A stretch of DNA of 64,000 bases from Pedobacter frigiditerrae (GTDB lineage Bacteria; Bacteroidota; Bacteroidia; Sphingobacteriales; Sphingobacteriaceae). Where the stretch lies: assembly GCF_032678705.1 (NCBI RefSeq), contig NZ_JAVTSS010000001.1, forward strand, positions 1,116,001-1,180,000, given 5' to 3'. The translations under genes were made by a program, and so were the position numbers. This document shows, piece after piece, positions 7,702 to 16,067 of this stretch; within the stretch, counting starts at the first letter, position 1; the number at the start of each line of letters is the position of its first letter. Under the pieces are notes generated by a model. That model was not told where the DNA came from and did not search any database. It saw only the letters and a program-made list of their open reading frames with translations.

Positions 7702-9897
7702 ATGACCATTTCAGTATGGAGATATAGCCATTTAGTATTGGCTATATCTTCTTTTCTACTTATAGCGCTTGCATCCATTACGGGTATTATACTGGCATTT
7801 GAGCCTGTTTCCCTTAAAACCCTTCCTTACAAAGTCGATAATTTTAATCAAATTACACTTGCAGAAACACTGCCTGTACTTAAAAAAAACTTCGAGGAAA
7901 TTACTGATTTAACGGTAGACCATAATCAGTTTGTAATTGTAAAAGGAATTAATGCCAAAGGTGATGATGTAACTGTCTACGTAGACCCTAAAACTGGAAA
8001 AACACTTGGAGTTCCAGAGAAACAAAGTGAGTTTTTTCAATGGGTAACATCATTTCATAGGTCGTTGTTTTTGAATGAATTAGGTAGGTTTTTTATTGGC
8101 TTAACTGCATTTTTATTGCTGCTTATTACAGTTTCAGGCATTGCTTTAATTATTCAAAGGCAACGCGGAATTAAACGTTTTTTTACCAAAATAGTAAAAG
8201 AGAATTTCTTTCAATACTACCACGTTACACTAGGGCGTATATTACTAATCCCCATTTTAATTATTACCATTAGCGGAACTTATTTATCTCTAGTACGTTT
8301 TAAAATAATCCCAGAACATAAGGTTTCTTCAAAAGTAGATTTTGATTCTATTAAATCCGACCCCGAAAAGAAATTGTCAGATTTTGCTATTTTTAAGAAT
8401 ATTCCATTAGCAGAAGTAAACAATATCGAGTTTCCATTTTCTGAAGATGTTGAAGATTATTATACTTTAAAATTAAAAGATAGAGAGATAACTGTTAACC
8501 AGCTAACTGGTGATGTATTAACTGAAGCATTATATCCAACTACTGTTTTACTAACCGAGTTAAGCTTAGATTTACATACTGGTCGCACCAATATGATTTG
8601 GGCAATAGTATTGGCTATTGCATCTTGTAACATTTTATTTTTCATTTACTCTGGCTTTGCCATCACTTTAAAACGTAGGTCGGGAGTTACCAAAAACAAA
8701 TACAAAAAAGAAGATTGTAATTACATTATACTAGTAGGTTCAGAGAATGGAAGTACTTTCCATTTTGCGAAAGCAGTATATCAGCAATTAATTAAAGCAG
8801 GACAAAAATGCTTTATAACAGAGTTGAATAATTATACAGTTTATCCAAAAGCAGAACATTTAATTGTATTTACAGCAACTTATGGTTTGGGTGATGCACC
8901 AACAAACGCTAGTAAGTTTATGGAATTGTTAAAGAAACAACCTCAGCCTAACAAAGTTGACTTTTCTGTTGTTGGCTTTGGTTCTAAATCATATCCAGAT
9001 TTCTGTAAATATGCTTACGAAGTAAATAATAGTCTTTCATTGCAAGAATGGGCGACTTCATCAATGGAAATTCATACTGTTAATGATAGGTCGCCAGAAG
9101 AATTTGGACAATGGGCAGCACTTTGGTCGCAAAAAACGGAAATTCCACTTACAATTTCGCCAAAGCTATTTGCTGGTAAAACTAAACATTTGCATAAGCT
9201 GGTAGTGATAGAAAAGACTACAGTTAAGCACGAGGAAGGCTCATTTTTAATTCATCTCGAACCTAAACGCAATCTTCGATTTACGTCTGGAGATTTACTG
9301 GCCATTTATCCTGCAAAAGACCATAGAGAAAGACAATATTCCATCGGTAAGGTTAATAAAAATATACAATTGAGTGTTAAGCTACACAAAGGTGGTCTAG
9401 GCTCAAATTTTCTTTACAAGTTGAAAAAAGGCCAAACCATCCAAGCAGCATTAGACTTAAACCCTCATTTTCATTTTCCTAAAAAGGCATCAACAGTAAT
9501 CATGATTGCTAATGGAACAGGAATAGCTCCTTTTTTAGGGATGATTGATGAGAACAGTAAAAAGGTAAGTACTCATTTATATTGTGGTTTCCGAAGTTCT
9601 TCTTCATTTGAACTTTATAAAGCTGCTATCCATAAAAACCAAGAAGAAAAGAAATTAAGCTCATTAAACTTGTCTTATTCTAGAGAAGGAAATAGACAAT
9701 ATGTGAGCGATTTGGTACTTAGAGATAAAGAATTAATAGCTAATGCAATGCAAAAAGATGGTGTTGTTATGATTTGTGGTTCATTGGCTATGCAAAAAGA
9801 TATCATCGAAATATTAGATGGGATATTTAAGGAGATCAACAATCAAGAAGTGAGCTATTACCAATCGCACAATAGAATTTTAATGGACTGTTATTAA
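7702..9897 (+). CDS. PepSY transmembrane / flavodoxin / FNR fusion reductase
   Basis: A 731-residue membrane flavoprotein. Membrane helices lie at about 11-33, 129-151, 177-197 and 298-322, with PepSY-type periplasmic segments at about 35-115 and 205-290. Four histidines at the usual PepSY-TM positions (His10, His119 in SFHRSLF, His174, His292 in DLHTG) are candidate ligands for two haems. The cytosolic half holds a flavodoxin domain (about 340-475, TATYGLGDAPTNA) and an FAD/NAD(P)H domain (about 495-731) with RQYS at 544-547 and NGTGIAP at 604-610. The protein ends in an aromatic Tyr, as many FNR enzymes do. This layout moves electrons from NAD(P)H through FAD, FMN and haems to the periplasm. 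FoxB-like PepSY proteins reduce ferric siderophores, so iron reduction is a plausible role. Confidence 0.92.
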   Translation: MTISVWRYSHLVLAISSFLLIALASITGIILAFEPVSLKTLPYKVDNFNQITLAETLPVLKKNFEEITDLTVDHNQFVIVKGINAKGDDVTVYVDPKTGKTLGVPEKQSEFFQWVTSFHRSLFLNELGRFFIGLTAFLLLLITVSGIALIIQRQRGIKRFFTKIVKENFFQYYHVTLGRILLIPILIITISGTYLSLVRFKIIPEHKVSSKVDFDSIKSDPEKKLSDFAIFKNIPLAEVNNIEFPFSEDVEDYYTLKLKDREITVNQLTGDVLTEALYPTTVLLTELSLDLHTGRTNMIWAIVLAIASCNILFFIYSGFAITLKRRSGVTKNKYKKEDCNYIILVGSENGSTFHFAKAVYQQLIKAGQKCFITELNNYTVYPKAEHLIVFTATYGLGDAPTNASKFMELLKKQPQPNKVDFSVVGFGSKSYPDFCKYAYEVNNSLSLQEWATSSMEIHTVNDRSPEEFGQWAALWSQKTEIPLTISPKLFAGKTKHLHKLVVIEKTTVKHEEGSFLIHLEPKRNLRFTSGDLLAIYPAKDHRERQYSIGKVNKNIQLSVKLHKGGLGSNFLYKLKKGQTIQAALDLNPHFHFPKKASTVIMIANGTGIAPFLGMIDENSKKVSTHLYCGFRSSSSFELYKAAIHKNQEEKKLSSLNLSYSREGNRQYVSDLVLRDKELIANAMQKDGVVMICGSLAMQKDIIEILDGIFKEINNQEVSYYQSHNRILMDCY

Positions 9898-9905
9898 TCT
9901 AAACT

Positions 9906-9956
9906 TGCCGTCATTGCGAGAGCATTCTCCGATTTTTCATCGGTAATGCTCGTGGC
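9906..9956. repeat. GTCATTGCGAG-type intergenic repeat
   Basis: The reductase gene is followed by GTCATTGCGAGAGCATTCTC, then the CCGATTTTTCATCGG hairpin, then AATGCTCGTGGCAATCTC, which pairs back with the opening arm. This composite hairpin is of a kind widely scattered between Bacteroidota genes. Confidence 0.6.
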
Positions 9957-9984
9957 AATCTCATCCTTAAATTTCTAATACATT

Positions 9985-10058
9985 TTTTGGGCGTTTTAAC
10001 ACGCTTTCCGCTATATCTTCGATGAAGAATCGAAGGATGCCGCTTCAATCGTTAACGC
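9985..10058 (+). repeat. Composite intergenic repeat, copy A
   Basis: Runs from TTGGGCGTTTTAACACGCT through CTATATCTT and GGATGCCGCT to CGTTAACGC. The same left and right arms occur in inverted orientation at 36871-36970, but with a different middle, which here is a small hairpin around GATGAAGAATC. It lies between two convergent genes. Confidence 0.7.
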
Positions 10059-10115
10059 ATTCACTTGCTGCATTTTAAACTTCGGACTTTCGGACCTCTG
10101 ACTTTTCTGACTCTC

Positions 10116-11105
10116 TTACCTAACCAAATACTTATCAATATTAAAATTAGGGGAACAGAAATAATTTCCATTATCCGTAACCAAAATGCAGCTCATTTTT
10201 GGATAACGTTTAATGAGTTGTAGTCCAGCCGTTTTGCCCAATACCATTATAGAGGTACTCAAGCCATTTGCCGCTTCTGCACTTGGTCCAAAAACTGTCA
10301 CACTAGATAAACCAGTAGCTGGATAACCTGTTTTTGGATTAATGATGTGAGCATAACGTTTGCCATTAAACATTACAAATTTTTCGTAGCTACCAGAAGT
10401 AACAACAGCACCGTGTTCTAAAGGCACAACTGCAAAAAGCTCTCCTGGACTTTTGGGATTAGTAATGCCAATGTTCCAAGCACTTCCATCAGGCTGTTTG
10501 CCCCAAGTATTCATATCGCCAGAGCCATTTACAATTCCTGCATTAATACCTCTTTCCAACATCATTTTGCGGCATTTATCAGCAGCATATCCTTCTCCCA
10601 GTGCACCAAAACCAATCTTCATTCCTTTTAATTTTAAGAAAATAGTACTGTTTTTTTTATCAAGGATGATGTTTTTATAGCCGACTTTCTCTACAGATTT
10701 TTTAATCGCCTCTGGAGTTGGCATCTTTTTCATCGAGCCATCAAACTTCCAAATTCTATCCATCGCAGCAAAGCTGATGTCAAATGCACCATTCGTAATG
10801 ACAGATAATTTAATCGCTCTTTCTGCCAGTTCAAAAACTTCTTTATCAACTTTGATAGGTTTAATTCCGGCATTCTGATTTACTTGAGATACTTGTGTGT
10901 AAGGTCTCCAATCAGAAATCAAATCTTCAATTCTTGTTACTTCCTTAATAACCGTATCAATATTAGCTTCAGCAGTTGCTGAATCTTTAGCTACAATCGT
11001 AATATCAAAACGACTACCCATTAATGTTACTGCCCTAGTTCGCAAAACTTGTGCATTAATTGTAATGCTGAAGAATAGGAGAGAGATTAGGATCAGCTTT
11101 TTCAT
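10116..11105 (-). CDS. apbE: FAD:protein FMN transferase ApbE
   Basis: Transfers FMN from FAD to a Thr or Ser of target proteins outside the cytosol, with Mg2+. The 329-residue protein has a signal peptide (about 1-18, ending NAQ). Family motifs are MGSRFDI near residue 30, ALGEGYAAD (about 173-181), IVNGSGDM (about 194-201), the GAVVTSGSYE block and HIINPKTGYPA near 265-275. It converges on the DUF2271/reductase operon, with only repeats between them, and its own promoter carries a half Fur box. DUF2271 at 7195-7686 is the obvious substrate in this window, although other exported FMN-binding proteins may exist elsewhere. Confidence 0.97.
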   Translation of the reverse strand: MKKLILISLLFFSITINAQVLRTRAVTLMGSRFDITIVAKDSATAEANIDTVIKEVTRIEDLISDWRPYTQVSQVNQNAGIKPIKVDKEVFELAERAIKLSVITNGAFDISFAAMDRIWKFDGSMKKMPTPEAIKKSVEKVGYKNIILDKKNSTIFLKLKGMKIGFGALGEGYAADKCRKMMLERGINAGIVNGSGDMNTWGKQPDGSAWNIGITNPKSPGELFAVVPLEHGAVVTSGSYEKFVMFNGKRYAHIINPKTGYPATGLSSVTVFGPSAEAANGLSTSIMVLGKTAGLQLIKRYPKMSCILVTDNGNYFCSPNFNIDKYLVR

Positions 11106-11122
11106 TCGATTGATTAGAGGTG

Positions 11123-11151
11123 CAAAAATACCATTTATTTAGAATAAGCAA
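11123..11151 (-). promoter_or_regulatory. apbE promoter with Fur-box-like half site
   Basis: On the minus strand TTG (11149-11151), 18 bases and TATTTTTG (11123-11130) form a good Bacteroidota promoter 17 bases before the ATG. The spacer region carries ATTTAGAATAAG on the plus strand (11137-11148). Its TTATTTAGA start is shared with the two elements at 5490-5520 and 5645-5676, so the three genes may be co-regulated. Confidence 0.55.
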
Positions 11152-11191
11152 TGCCAATCACTACTTAATGAAATTTGACAAATAAGTTTAT

Positions 11192-11228
11192 AAATAAACG
11201 TATTATTGACGTTTATTTTATATTTTTG
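11192..11228 (+). promoter_or_regulatory. Palindromic operator and -7 box upstream of the GH43/GH27 genes
   Basis: AAATAAACGT (11192-11201) and ACGTTTATTT (11209-11218) are perfect 10-base inverted arms with a 7-base spacer. Three bases further is TATTTTTG (11221-11228), an exact TAnnTTTG box, 24 bases before the start codon. The palindrome covers the expected -33 region, so a dimeric repressor or activator site is likely. No cognate regulator is encoded next to it. Confidence 0.6.
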
Positions 11229-11252
11229 AATAAGCCAAATCATAAATCGTAA

Positions 11253-12326
11253 ATGAAAATAAGAATACTGCAATCTAAATGCATTATCATCTTTGCAATG
11301 CTGACAATGTTTTTGGGCAATGTAAGCGCTCAAAAGAAACGTAAAGCTGTTACCGAAAAAGAAATGGCTGCATACCTAATGGTGTATTTTAAAGATGATA
11401 CACACGGGTTGTATATGGCTTTAAGTAAAGATGGATATAGTTTTACTGATGTAAATAATGCAAAACCAATTATTGCTGGCGATACCATTGCAGAGCAAAA
11501 AGGAATCCGTGACCCTTATATTTATCGTTGTCCAGATGGAATGTTTTATTTAGCATTAACAGATTTACATATTTATGGTCAAAAAGCTGGCTATCGCACA
11601 ACTGAATGGGAGCGAGATGGTAAGCAATACGGCTGGGGAAATAATAGGGGTATAGTTTTAATGAAGTCGCCTGATTTGATAAACTGGTCGCACAAAGTTC
11701 TGCGAGTAGACCAATCATTTCCAGAACTCGCCAATATTGGTTGCGCTTGGGCACCAGAAATGATTTACGATGAAGTTAAAAAGAAAACAATGATTTACTT
11801 TTCTATGCGCTTTGGTGTAGGTAAGGAAAAAGTTTACTATAGCTATCTGAGTGATGATTTTACTAAACTAGAAACAGTTCCTAAACCTATTTTCGAATAC
11901 CCAAATGGTGTAGCTTATATCGACGCAGACATTACCAAGGTGGGTAATAAATACCATATGCTTTATGCTTCTCATGATGGCACATCTGGCGTAAAACAAG
12001 CTGTTTCCGACTCAGTTAATACAGGTTATGTTTATGACCCAAAATGGTACGACCCAGAGAAAGTTGGTTGCGAAGCACCTACAGTTTATAAGCATATTGG
12101 CCAAAATAAATGGGTAATGATTTATGATATTTATCGCATTAACCCACATAATTTTGGTTTTAGTGAAACCACAGATTTCATCAACTTTACAAATCTTGGT
12201 CGCTTTAATGAAGGCGTAATGAAATCTACAAACTTCTCTGTCCCAAAACACCCAGCAGTTATTCAAGTTACCCGTAAAGAGGCACAGGCACTTGCCAAAA
12301 AATGGGGATTAAATATGAAATTTTAA
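11253..12326 (+). CDS. Glycoside hydrolase family 43-like protein
   Basis: A 357-residue secreted protein (signal peptide about 1-26, ending VSAQ) with the blade-like repeats of a five-bladed beta-propeller glycosidase. Features are AYLMVYFKDDTHGLYMALS near the start, GIRDPYIYRCPDGMFYLALTD (about 85-105) carrying an Asp at the usual GH43 base or pKa-modulator position, KSPDLINWSH, the GCAWAPEMIYDE segment with a likely acid Glu (about 165-175), and YIDADITKVGNKYHMLYA. It lacks an extra carbohydrate-binding domain. GH43 enzymes act on arabinans, xylans and galactans. With GH27 and GH53 next door, a side-chain or terminal activity on arabinogalactan is a reasonable guess, but the subfamily cannot be read from sequence. 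Confidence 0.8.
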   Translation: MKIRILQSKCIIIFAMLTMFLGNVSAQKKRKAVTEKEMAAYLMVYFKDDTHGLYMALSKDGYSFTDVNNAKPIIAGDTIAEQKGIRDPYIYRCPDGMFYLALTDLHIYGQKAGYRTTEWERDGKQYGWGNNRGIVLMKSPDLINWSHKVLRVDQSFPELANIGCAWAPEMIYDEVKKKTMIYFSMRFGVGKEKVYYSYLSDDFTKLETVPKPIFEYPNGVAYIDADITKVGNKYHMLYASHDGTSGVKQAVSDSVNTGYVYDPKWYDPEKVGCEAPTVYKHIGQNKWVMIYDIYRINPHNFGFSETTDFINFTNLGRFNEGVMKSTNFSVPKHPAVIQVTRKEAQALAKKWGLNMKF

Positions 12327-12340
12327 AGGCTATTCATTTT

Positions 12341-13687
12341 ATGTTAAAAAAAGCATTCATCATTGTTGCGTTATACTCAATTGCATCAACAACACAAGCA
12401 CAAACTAAATCATCATTTAAAGATTGGGCAAAAACTCCTCCAATGGGATGGAATAGCTGGGATTGTTATGGATCAACAGTAACAGAAGCTGAAGTAAAAA
12501 CAAATGCCGATTATATGGCTACCAACTTAAAAAAGCTAGGTTGGCAGTATGTTGTGGTAGATATTCGTTGGTTTGTAGAAAACGATAAAGCAGGCGGCTA
12601 TAACCAAACTGACCCTAGATATGTTATGGATGAGTACGGTAGGTATCTTCCTTATGTTGGCCGTTTTCCATCTGCTGCTGGCGGCAAAGGCTTTAAAGCA
12701 TTGGCTGATTACATCCATAGCAAAGGCCTGAAATTTGGCATCCATATCATGCGTGGAATACCTGTTGAGGCCGTAAAAAGAAAATTACCGATTAAAGGAG
12801 CAAAAGGAATTACTGCAGACCAAGTCTATTCAACAGCGTTGCAATGTCAATGGTTAAGGGATAATTATACCGTTTTAGCAGATAAACCAGGCGCACAAGA
12901 ATATTATGATTCTATTTTAGAGTTATACGCCTCGTGGGGAGTTGATTTTATTAAGGTTGATGATTTATCTCGCCCTTACCATCAAGGTGAAATAGAATTA
13001 ATTCGTAAAGCGATTGACAAAACTGGACGACCAATTGTATTGAGTACTTCTCCTGGAGAAACACCAATAAAAAATGCCGACCATGTTAAAGAACATGCGA
13101 ACATGTGGCGTATGGTTGATGATGTTTGGGACATTTGGAAAGATTTAGTTCACTTGATGAATGTTTCTAAAGGTTGGTACGCTTATTCGGCACCAGGTAC
13201 TTGGCCAGATTGCGATATGATTCCCTTAGGAAGAATTGCAATTAGAGGTGAACGTGGTAAAGATAGAATGACTCGTTTAACAAAAGACGAGCAAGTTTCT
13301 TTAATGACGTTTTTTACCATTTTTCGATCTCCACTAATGTTTGGTGGCGATTTACCATCAAATGATGCTTTTACGTTATCGCTGCTTAATAACAAGGATA
13401 TTCTTAAAATGCATAAAGAAGGAACGGATGTTAAACAGCTTTTTATGGAAAATGGAAAGGTGGCAATAACTTCTCGTAACAGTAAAACCGGAGAACGCTA
13501 CCTAGCCTTATTTAATATTAGCGATAAAGAAACAACAACTGTTACTGTAAATTTAAAGGAATTTGGATTCGATAGTAAATATAGAGTTAAAGAGTTATGG
13601 ACTGGGAATTACATAAGAGGTATAGAAGCTAATTTTTCTCAGCAGTTAGCACCACATAGCAGTAAGGTTTATAGTATCAGTAAATAA
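12341..13687 (+). CDS. Glycoside hydrolase family 27, alpha-galactosidase-like
   Basis: I choose the ATG at 12341, which opens a clean signal peptide (MLKKAFIIVALY, ending TQAQ); the longer in-frame version from 12302 would overlap the previous gene and bury that peptide. The mature 430-odd residues form a GH27 barrel beginning with TPPMGWNSWDCYG. The nucleophile Asp is in DFIKVDDLS and the acid/base Asp in MVDDVWD, and GTWPDCDMIPLG is the family's C-terminal barrel motif, followed by a beta-sandwich domain. Most characterised members remove terminal alpha-galactose; some of this subtype act on beta-L-arabinopyranose. It lies 14 bases after the GH43-like gene, so they form an operon. Confidence 0.93.
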   Translation: MLKKAFIIVALYSIASTTQAQTKSSFKDWAKTPPMGWNSWDCYGSTVTEAEVKTNADYMATNLKKLGWQYVVVDIRWFVENDKAGGYNQTDPRYVMDEYGRYLPYVGRFPSAAGGKGFKALADYIHSKGLKFGIHIMRGIPVEAVKRKLPIKGAKGITADQVYSTALQCQWLRDNYTVLADKPGAQEYYDSILELYASWGVDFIKVDDLSRPYHQGEIELIRKAIDKTGRPIVLSTSPGETPIKNADHVKEHANMWRMVDDVWDIWKDLVHLMNVSKGWYAYSAPGTWPDCDMIPLGRIAIRGERGKDRMTRLTKDEQVSLMTFFTIFRSPLMFGGDLPSNDAFTLSLLNNKDILKMHKEGTDVKQLFMENGKVAITSRNSKTGERYLALFNISDKETTTVTVNLKEFGFDSKYRVKELWTGNYIRGIEANFSQQLAPHSSKVYSISK

Positions 13688-14728
13688 TTACTGAAATGCT
13701 TTGAGTGCTTTGGTTGGTTTTCCATCATCTCCCCAAGCACTCAAATTGTATTTGCTCCAAATGTTAGCGCCTTGCGGTTCCCAATAAAGTACGCCTAAAC
13801 CTTTTCCATTTGGTACGGCTTTTACTTTTTGTTGCACCGCAACTAACATATCAAAAGTGTTTTCAGGTTTAGTTGCTTCTCCACCAACTTCTACTATCAT
13901 CACTTCTTTGCCGTATCTAGTAACCAAATCATTTAAGTTTTTCCCTAAATCATCAATAGATAAAGTATAATCTGGACTGCCTTTTAACCAATAAGGATAA
14001 TAGGAGAGGCCAATCACATCATATTTTGCATTGTGTTTTTTAGCGTTATCAAACCAATACCTAAATCTTCCATTATCATTGCCCTGGTCCACATGTAAAA
14101 TTACCTTTGATTTTGGGCTTACGGCTTTAATAGCATCATAACCTTTGTTAATTAATGCAGCTAGTTGAGGCCAGTTGTCAGTGCTTCCTTCAGGGTAAAT
14201 CATCCCACTAGGAATTTCATTCCCAACCTGCACCCATTCAGGATAAATTCCTTTGCTTTTCAAGGTATTCATCACGTCAAAAGTGTAATTATATACATCA
14301 TTTTGCAAGGTTTTGAAATCGTGACCTTCCCAAGCTTTTGGTTTATGCTGTTTCCCAGGGTCAGCCCAAGTATCGCTATAATGAAAGTTAATCATGATAC
14401 GCATTCCCCATCTTTTTGCTCTTAAAGCCATTGCTACCGTTTCTTCCTTACTGCAATGTCCACTAGTTTTGCTATTTGAGGGATTTACCCAAGTCCTTAA
14501 CCTAATGGTATTAAAGCCATGATCTTTTAAAATCTTAAAGCAATCTTGTGAAACACCATTCGAGTCATAAAATTTAAATCCTGTTGCTTCCATTTGGGGT
14601 AACCAGCTGATATCGCCTCCTTTGGCAAAGTCCGATTTAAATTTTTGGCAACTTGCATTTGAAGCACAAGCAATGATTAGAAATGAAAAAGTTAAAATGA
14701 TTAAAGAATGTTTTGCCTTCATCTGCAT
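13688..14728 (-). CDS. Arabinogalactan endo-beta-1,4-galactanase, GH53
   Basis: Cleaves beta-1,4-galactan chains of type I arabinogalactan and pectin. The 346-residue product is a single GH53 (clan GH-A) barrel. The catalytic acid/base Glu is in WVQVGNEIPSGM and the nucleophile Glu is in VMIVEVGG; INFHYSDTWADPGKQ and the closing LGVLYWEPQG are family motifs. The N-terminus has a signal sequence with a possible lipobox (LIIAC at about 17-21), so the enzyme may be lipid-anchored, although further cysteines follow and the call is uncertain. It converges directly on the GH27 gene with no gap. The three enzymes together suggest galactan utilisation, but no SusC/SusD pair is adjacent. Confidence 0.95.
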   Translation of the reverse strand: MQMKAKHSLIILTFSFLIIACASNASCQKFKSDFAKGGDISWLPQMEATGFKFYDSNGVSQDCFKILKDHGFNTIRLRTWVNPSNSKTSGHCSKEETVAMALRAKRWGMRIMINFHYSDTWADPGKQHKPKAWEGHDFKTLQNDVYNYTFDVMNTLKSKGIYPEWVQVGNEIPSGMIYPEGSTDNWPQLAALINKGYDAIKAVSPKSKVILHVDQGNDNGRFRYWFDNAKKHNAKYDVIGLSYYPYWLKGSPDYTLSIDDLGKNLNDLVTRYGKEVMIVEVGGEATKPENTFDMLVAVQQKVKAVPNGKGLGVLYWEPQGANIWSKYNLSAWGDDGKPTKALKAFQ

Positions 14729-14822
14729 TTAATATGGAGGGAAATTACCTATAAATCATGGTTTTTTTTAATCATATATTTAGAAAGATGAATTATCTTT
14801 ATGCTAAACTAAAATCTTTTCA

Positions 14823-15968
14823 ATGAACCAATTCCTATTAAAATGCATCTTTTTTATAGCAGTAATTACATTAACAACAATTTCTTGTTTTGCACAAGTT
14901 TCAAAAGCCGAAGCAGAAATACAAGAAGCGATGAAAAAATACAATACCATTGGGCTTTCTGTTGCTGTAGTTAAAAAAGGAGTATTGATTTACACGCATT
15001 CATTTGGATTAAAAAATACTGAAAGTAACACACCACTTAGCGACAACGATATTTTCAGAATAGCATCTATTTCCAAATCATTTTCTGCTACTGCTATTAT
15101 GCAATTGGTAGAAAAAGGAAAAATAAAATTAAGTGATGATTTTAGTGATTTGGTAGGTTTTAAAGTGAGAAACCCAAAATTTCCAGAAACCATAATTACA
15201 TTAAAAATGGTGTTGTCACATACATCAAGTATTAATGATAGCGAAGGTTATTTTAATTTGGATGTAATTAATCCTGCTAAAAATACAAACTGGGCAAAGT
15301 GTTATAATGCTTATGAACCTGGGAAAGGATACCAGTATTGTAACCTAAACTTCAATATGGTGGGCACTATCATTGAAAAAATATCTGGTGAACGATTTGA
15401 CCAATATATTAAACATCATATTCTAGATCCCTTAGGTTTGTATGGCGGTTATTGTGTTGATTCTTTAGACAAATCTCGTTTTACTACTCTTTATGAATAT
15501 AATGATAAAAATAAGCAATTTCAATCATCGCCTATGGCTTATAACCCAAGGTCAGAAGAGGTAAAGAATTATATCATGGGTTACAATACCCCAATTTTTT
15601 CGCCAACTGGCGGAATGAAAATATCAGCTACAGATTTAGCAAAATACATGACCATGCACATGAACCATGGGAAATATAATGGAATTAGAATTATTTCTAA
15701 AAGGAGTTCGAAATTGATGCAAACTAAACTATCTGATGAAGAAAATTATGGTTTAGCCATTAGAACTTCAGATAATTTAATTGATGGTAAAACAATGACT
15801 GGCCATACTGGTTCTGCCTATGGTTTATACAGTGCCATGTTCTTTAACCCTAAGGAAAAATTTGGGATAGTTGTAATTACAAATGGGTGTAACCCAACTT
15901 ATACAAAAACTTTTGTGGATATAATTAGATCAAGTTTTAATAGCCTTTATAACAATTTAATTAGATAG
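14823..15968 (+). CDS. Serine hydrolase, class C beta-lactamase family
   Basis: A 381-residue exported protein (signal peptide about 1-25, ending CFAQ) of the beta-lactamase-related / penicillin-binding-like family. The S-x-x-K motif is Ser82-Ile-Ser-Lys85, the YxN-like motif is in YQYCNLNFN (about 174-182), and the third motif is the HTG of TGHTGSAYG near residue 333. Members include AmpC enzymes, esterases and D-aminopeptidases, and the substrate cannot be predicted. There is no C-terminal membrane helix or extra domain. It stands alone between the GH53 gene and a histidine kinase gene, both with their own upstream gaps. Confidence 0.88.
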   Translation: MNQFLLKCIFFIAVITLTTISCFAQVSKAEAEIQEAMKKYNTIGLSVAVVKKGVLIYTHSFGLKNTESNTPLSDNDIFRIASISKSFSATAIMQLVEKGKIKLSDDFSDLVGFKVRNPKFPETIITLKMVLSHTSSINDSEGYFNLDVINPAKNTNWAKCYNAYEPGKGYQYCNLNFNMVGTIIEKISGERFDQYIKHHILDPLGLYGGYCVDSLDKSRFTTLYEYNDKNKQFQSSPMAYNPRSEEVKNYIMGYNTPIFSPTGGMKISATDLAKYMTMHMNHGKYNGIRIISKRSSKLMQTKLSDEENYGLAIRTSDNLIDGKTMTGHTGSAYGLYSAMFFNPKEKFGIVVITNGCNPTYTKTFVDIIRSSFNSLYNNLIR

Positions 15969-16067
15969 AAATCTTCGTTATACTTTAAGTTAAACAATAG
16001 TTATCTTTAACCCTAAACTAAAATAACCCTAAAGTTGTTTTTATAATCTAGGTTTTTGCTTTTCTAA

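Noticed and set aside
12302..12340. Longer start for the GH27 gene
   Set aside because: It would overlap the previous gene and put 13 residues before a clean signal peptide; ATG 12341 is better.
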